From NCBI RefSeq assembly GCF_029909975.1, contig NZ_CP094516.1:2790001-2854000 (forward strand): a DNA stretch of 64,000 nt, in the 5' to 3' direction. Position numbers and translations under genes: made by a program. Shown here piece after piece: positions 63,138-64,000 of this stretch. Source of the stretch: Bradyrhizobium sp. ISRA430 (GTDB lineage: Bacteria > Pseudomonadota > Alphaproteobacteria > Rhizobiales > Xanthobacteraceae). The notes beneath the pieces are model-generated. The model worked only from the letters and a program-made list of their open reading frames with translations, did no database searches and was not told the origin of the DNA. The first letter of the stretch is position 1. Each line of letters begins with the position of its first letter.

Positions 63138-63162
63138 AACCGGGTACACGCGCGATCGTTCC
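63138..63162 (-). promoter_or_regulatory. Candidate EcfG-type promoter of the PRC-barrel gene
   Basis: On the minus strand GGAAC (63162-63158), sixteen bases, GGTT (63141-63138), followed after 31 bases by the ATG of the PRC-barrel gene. It is divergent from the site at 63187. Confidence 0.65.
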
Positions 63163-63186
63163 GAAAGCCGGTTCCATGCGCGATCG

Positions 63187-63211
63187 GGAACATCGCCGGG
63201 AAAGCGCGGTT
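63187..63211 (+). promoter_or_regulatory. Candidate EcfG-type promoter, plus-strand side
   Basis: GGAAC (63187-63191), sixteen bases, GGTT (63208-63211). Points to the thiamine-enzyme remnant and the 75-residue gene. Together with 63138 it makes a divergent stress-promoter pair. Confidence 0.65.
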
Positions 63212-63249
63212 CTCTGATTTCAATGGCGGAAAATCGGGAGCCGCCCGCG

Positions 63250-63306
63250 ATGTCACAGGCGGTCTCCGACTTCATCGTTCAGCGTCTGCATCCGAGAAAG
63301 AAGTGA
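63250..63306 (+). pseudogene. N-terminal remnant of a thiamine-pyrophosphate-requiring enzyme
   Basis: An ATG opens an 18-residue frame, MSQAVSDFIVQRLHPRKK. The first 14 residues match the start of pyruvate-oxidase/acetolactate-synthase-like TPP enzymes of Bradyrhizobium (typically VSDFIVQRLHEWGVRRIFGYP), then it ends in HPRKK and a stop. No downstream part of that protein exists. It is a deletion scar, or its promoter and start have been reused for the gene nine bases further on. Confidence 0.6.
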
Positions 63307-63314
63307 GGTGAACC

Positions 63315-63542
63315 ATGAGCGATTTCCGCGACATCCAGCATGGCGTCAACGACCCCGTCGACGGTGTCGACGTGAAGCGGCAATTCAACGACAACAAGAC
63401 GCCGCATGAGCGGGCACAGCGCCATGCCGACGTGCGTGCCGAGCCGACGGCCTCGCCGAGCGAGCCGTTTCTCCCCGAGGGACTTCGGCGCAAGCCGACC
63501 GATCCGATCAACCCGCGCACCGGTCGCAACCCGACGGACTAG
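63315..63542 (+). CDS. Small unknown protein (75 residues)
   Basis: MSDFRDIQHGVNDPVDGVDV at the start, RKPTDPINPRTGRNPTD at the end. It is polar, Pro/Asp/Arg-rich, with no hydrophobic segment, so it is probably disordered. AGGTG lies six bases before the ATG. It lies behind the plus-strand EcfG-type promoter, among stress genes. No family recognised. Confidence 0.75.
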   Translation: MSDFRDIQHGVNDPVDGVDVKRQFNDNKTPHERAQRHADVRAEPTASPSEPFLPEGLRRKPTDPINPRTGRNPTD

Positions 63543-63548
63543 GCGTTT

Positions 63549-63573
63549 GGAACATCGACCTCCGGTGCGTGTT
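63549..63573 (+). promoter_or_regulatory. Candidate EcfG-type promoter of the DUF4142 gene
   Basis: GGAAC (63549-63553), sixteen bases, TGTT (63570-63573), 63 bases before the ATG at 63637. One base differs from the GGTT of the other sites, as NGTT. Confidence 0.5.
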
Positions 63574-63636
63574 GGTCGCCGCAAACATCGCGCGGCGCAG
63601 AGCGGCCGCGCCGCCGACCCGTGGAAGGATCGAGCC

Positions 63637-64000
63637 ATGAAACGAACCATCATTGCCTTGAGCTGCGTGCTTCTCGCCAGCCCGGTGCTCGCCCAGTCGC
63701 TCGGCGAAAAGACTGGCGTCAATTCGGCGCTCGGCGTCGCGCCGACCACCACCGACTTCGTCAACGAGGTCGCGATCAGCGACGTCTTCGAGATCGAGTC
63801 GAGCAAGCTCGCCGAGCAGAAGGGCAATGCGCAGGAGAAATCCTTCGCACAGCAGATGGTGACCGACCACACCAAGACCAGCAGCGAACTAAAGGGCCTG
63901 ATCGGCAACGGTAAGATCCAGGCAACGCTGCCGACGACGCTCGACAGCTCGCACCAGAGCAAGCTCGACAAGCTCAAGAGCGCGACGGGTAAGGATTTCA
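63637..64000 (+). CDS. DUF4142 secreted protein (partial, runs off the window)
   Basis: At least 121 residues, continuing past the window end. Signal peptide MKRTIIALSCVLLASPVLAQ, then TTDFVNEVAISDVFEIESSK, LAEQKGNAQEKSFAQQMVTD and HTKTSSELKGLI, which match the DUF4142 ferritin-like four-helix protein family, commonly stress-induced in Bradyrhizobium. GGAAGGA precedes the ATG. A candidate EcfG promoter lies upstream. Confidence 0.92.
   Translation, partial: MKRTIIALSCVLLASPVLAQSLGEKTGVNSALGVAPTTTDFVNEVAISDVFEIESSKLAEQKGNAQEKSFAQQMVTDHTKTSSELKGLIGNGKIQATLPTTLDSSHQSKLDKLKSATGKDF

Overview
The window looks like chromosome of a Bradyrhizobium-type alphaproteobacterium. The DNA is GC-rich, the Dxs, FabI, glutaryl-CoA dehydrogenase and RibB-like proteins read like those of that genus (recognised from memory, not by a search), and several families of short palindromic intergenic repeats are scattered through it. 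It is mostly ordinary core genome, with a decayed accessory segment at the left end and a stress-gene cluster at the right end.

Layout. 1-4770: an accessory strip with an AraC-type regulator, a VOC protein, a 5'-truncated alpha/beta hydrolase, other apparent gene debris and a lone GCS2-type ligase. It ends at the 3' end of a tRNA-Gln(TTG) gene, the usual place for an integrated element to abut. 5113-12550: acyl-CoA dehydrogenase, MFS carrier, crotonase-fold protein, secreted 5'-nucleotidase, histone-deacetylase-like hydrolase, xseB. 13071-17592: dxs, a nucleoside deoxyribosyltransferase-like gene, a TlyA-type and an RlmD/TrmA-type RNA methyltransferase. 17597-22691: outer-membrane, methyltransferase, GNAT, nucleotidyltransferase and DUF1194 genes, plus an internally duplicated unknown protein.

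23006-25937 is a fluoride-response operon. A crcB-motif (fluoride) riboswitch with its own intrinsic terminator precedes an MFS carrier, two adjacent and unequal CrcB/Fluc genes, a DUF190 gene and, last, clpS. 26132-27625 is a two-gene peptide-modification cassette: a 92-residue precursor with a repeated AFRRG core and a radical SAM/SPASM maturase, which I read as a cyclophane-forming RiPP system. These two loci are the most interesting parts of the window.

27810-42108: class III cyclase, aroC, a histidine phosphatase, fabI, an ECF sigma/anti-sigma pair, a DnaJ-like chaperone, pdxH, an SDR, corA, an L,D-transpeptidase, an extensin-like protein and an acyl-CoA ligase. 42416-57000: envelope and unknown proteins, an MBL hydrolase, gcdH, a RibB protein whose second domain has lost the GTP cyclohydrolase II cysteines, a KefB-like antiporter with an atypical RCK motif, an aminotransferase, an HTH-only regulator, a secreted-protein gene split by a frameshift, an aldo/keto reductase and PhoD.

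57001-59452 is an HxlR-type regulator divergent from an SDR plus nitronate monooxygenase pair, with a perfect palindrome inside the SDR promoter. 59582-64000 holds emrAB and small stress-type genes (PRC-barrel, a 51-residue hydrophilic protein, a 75-residue protein, DUF4142). Four GGAAC-N16-NGTT sites lie just upstream of these genes, and a fifth precedes a small His-rich secreted protein at 53357. This suggests control by the general stress sigma factor EcfG. A remnant of a thiamine-pyrophosphate enzyme lies inside this cluster.
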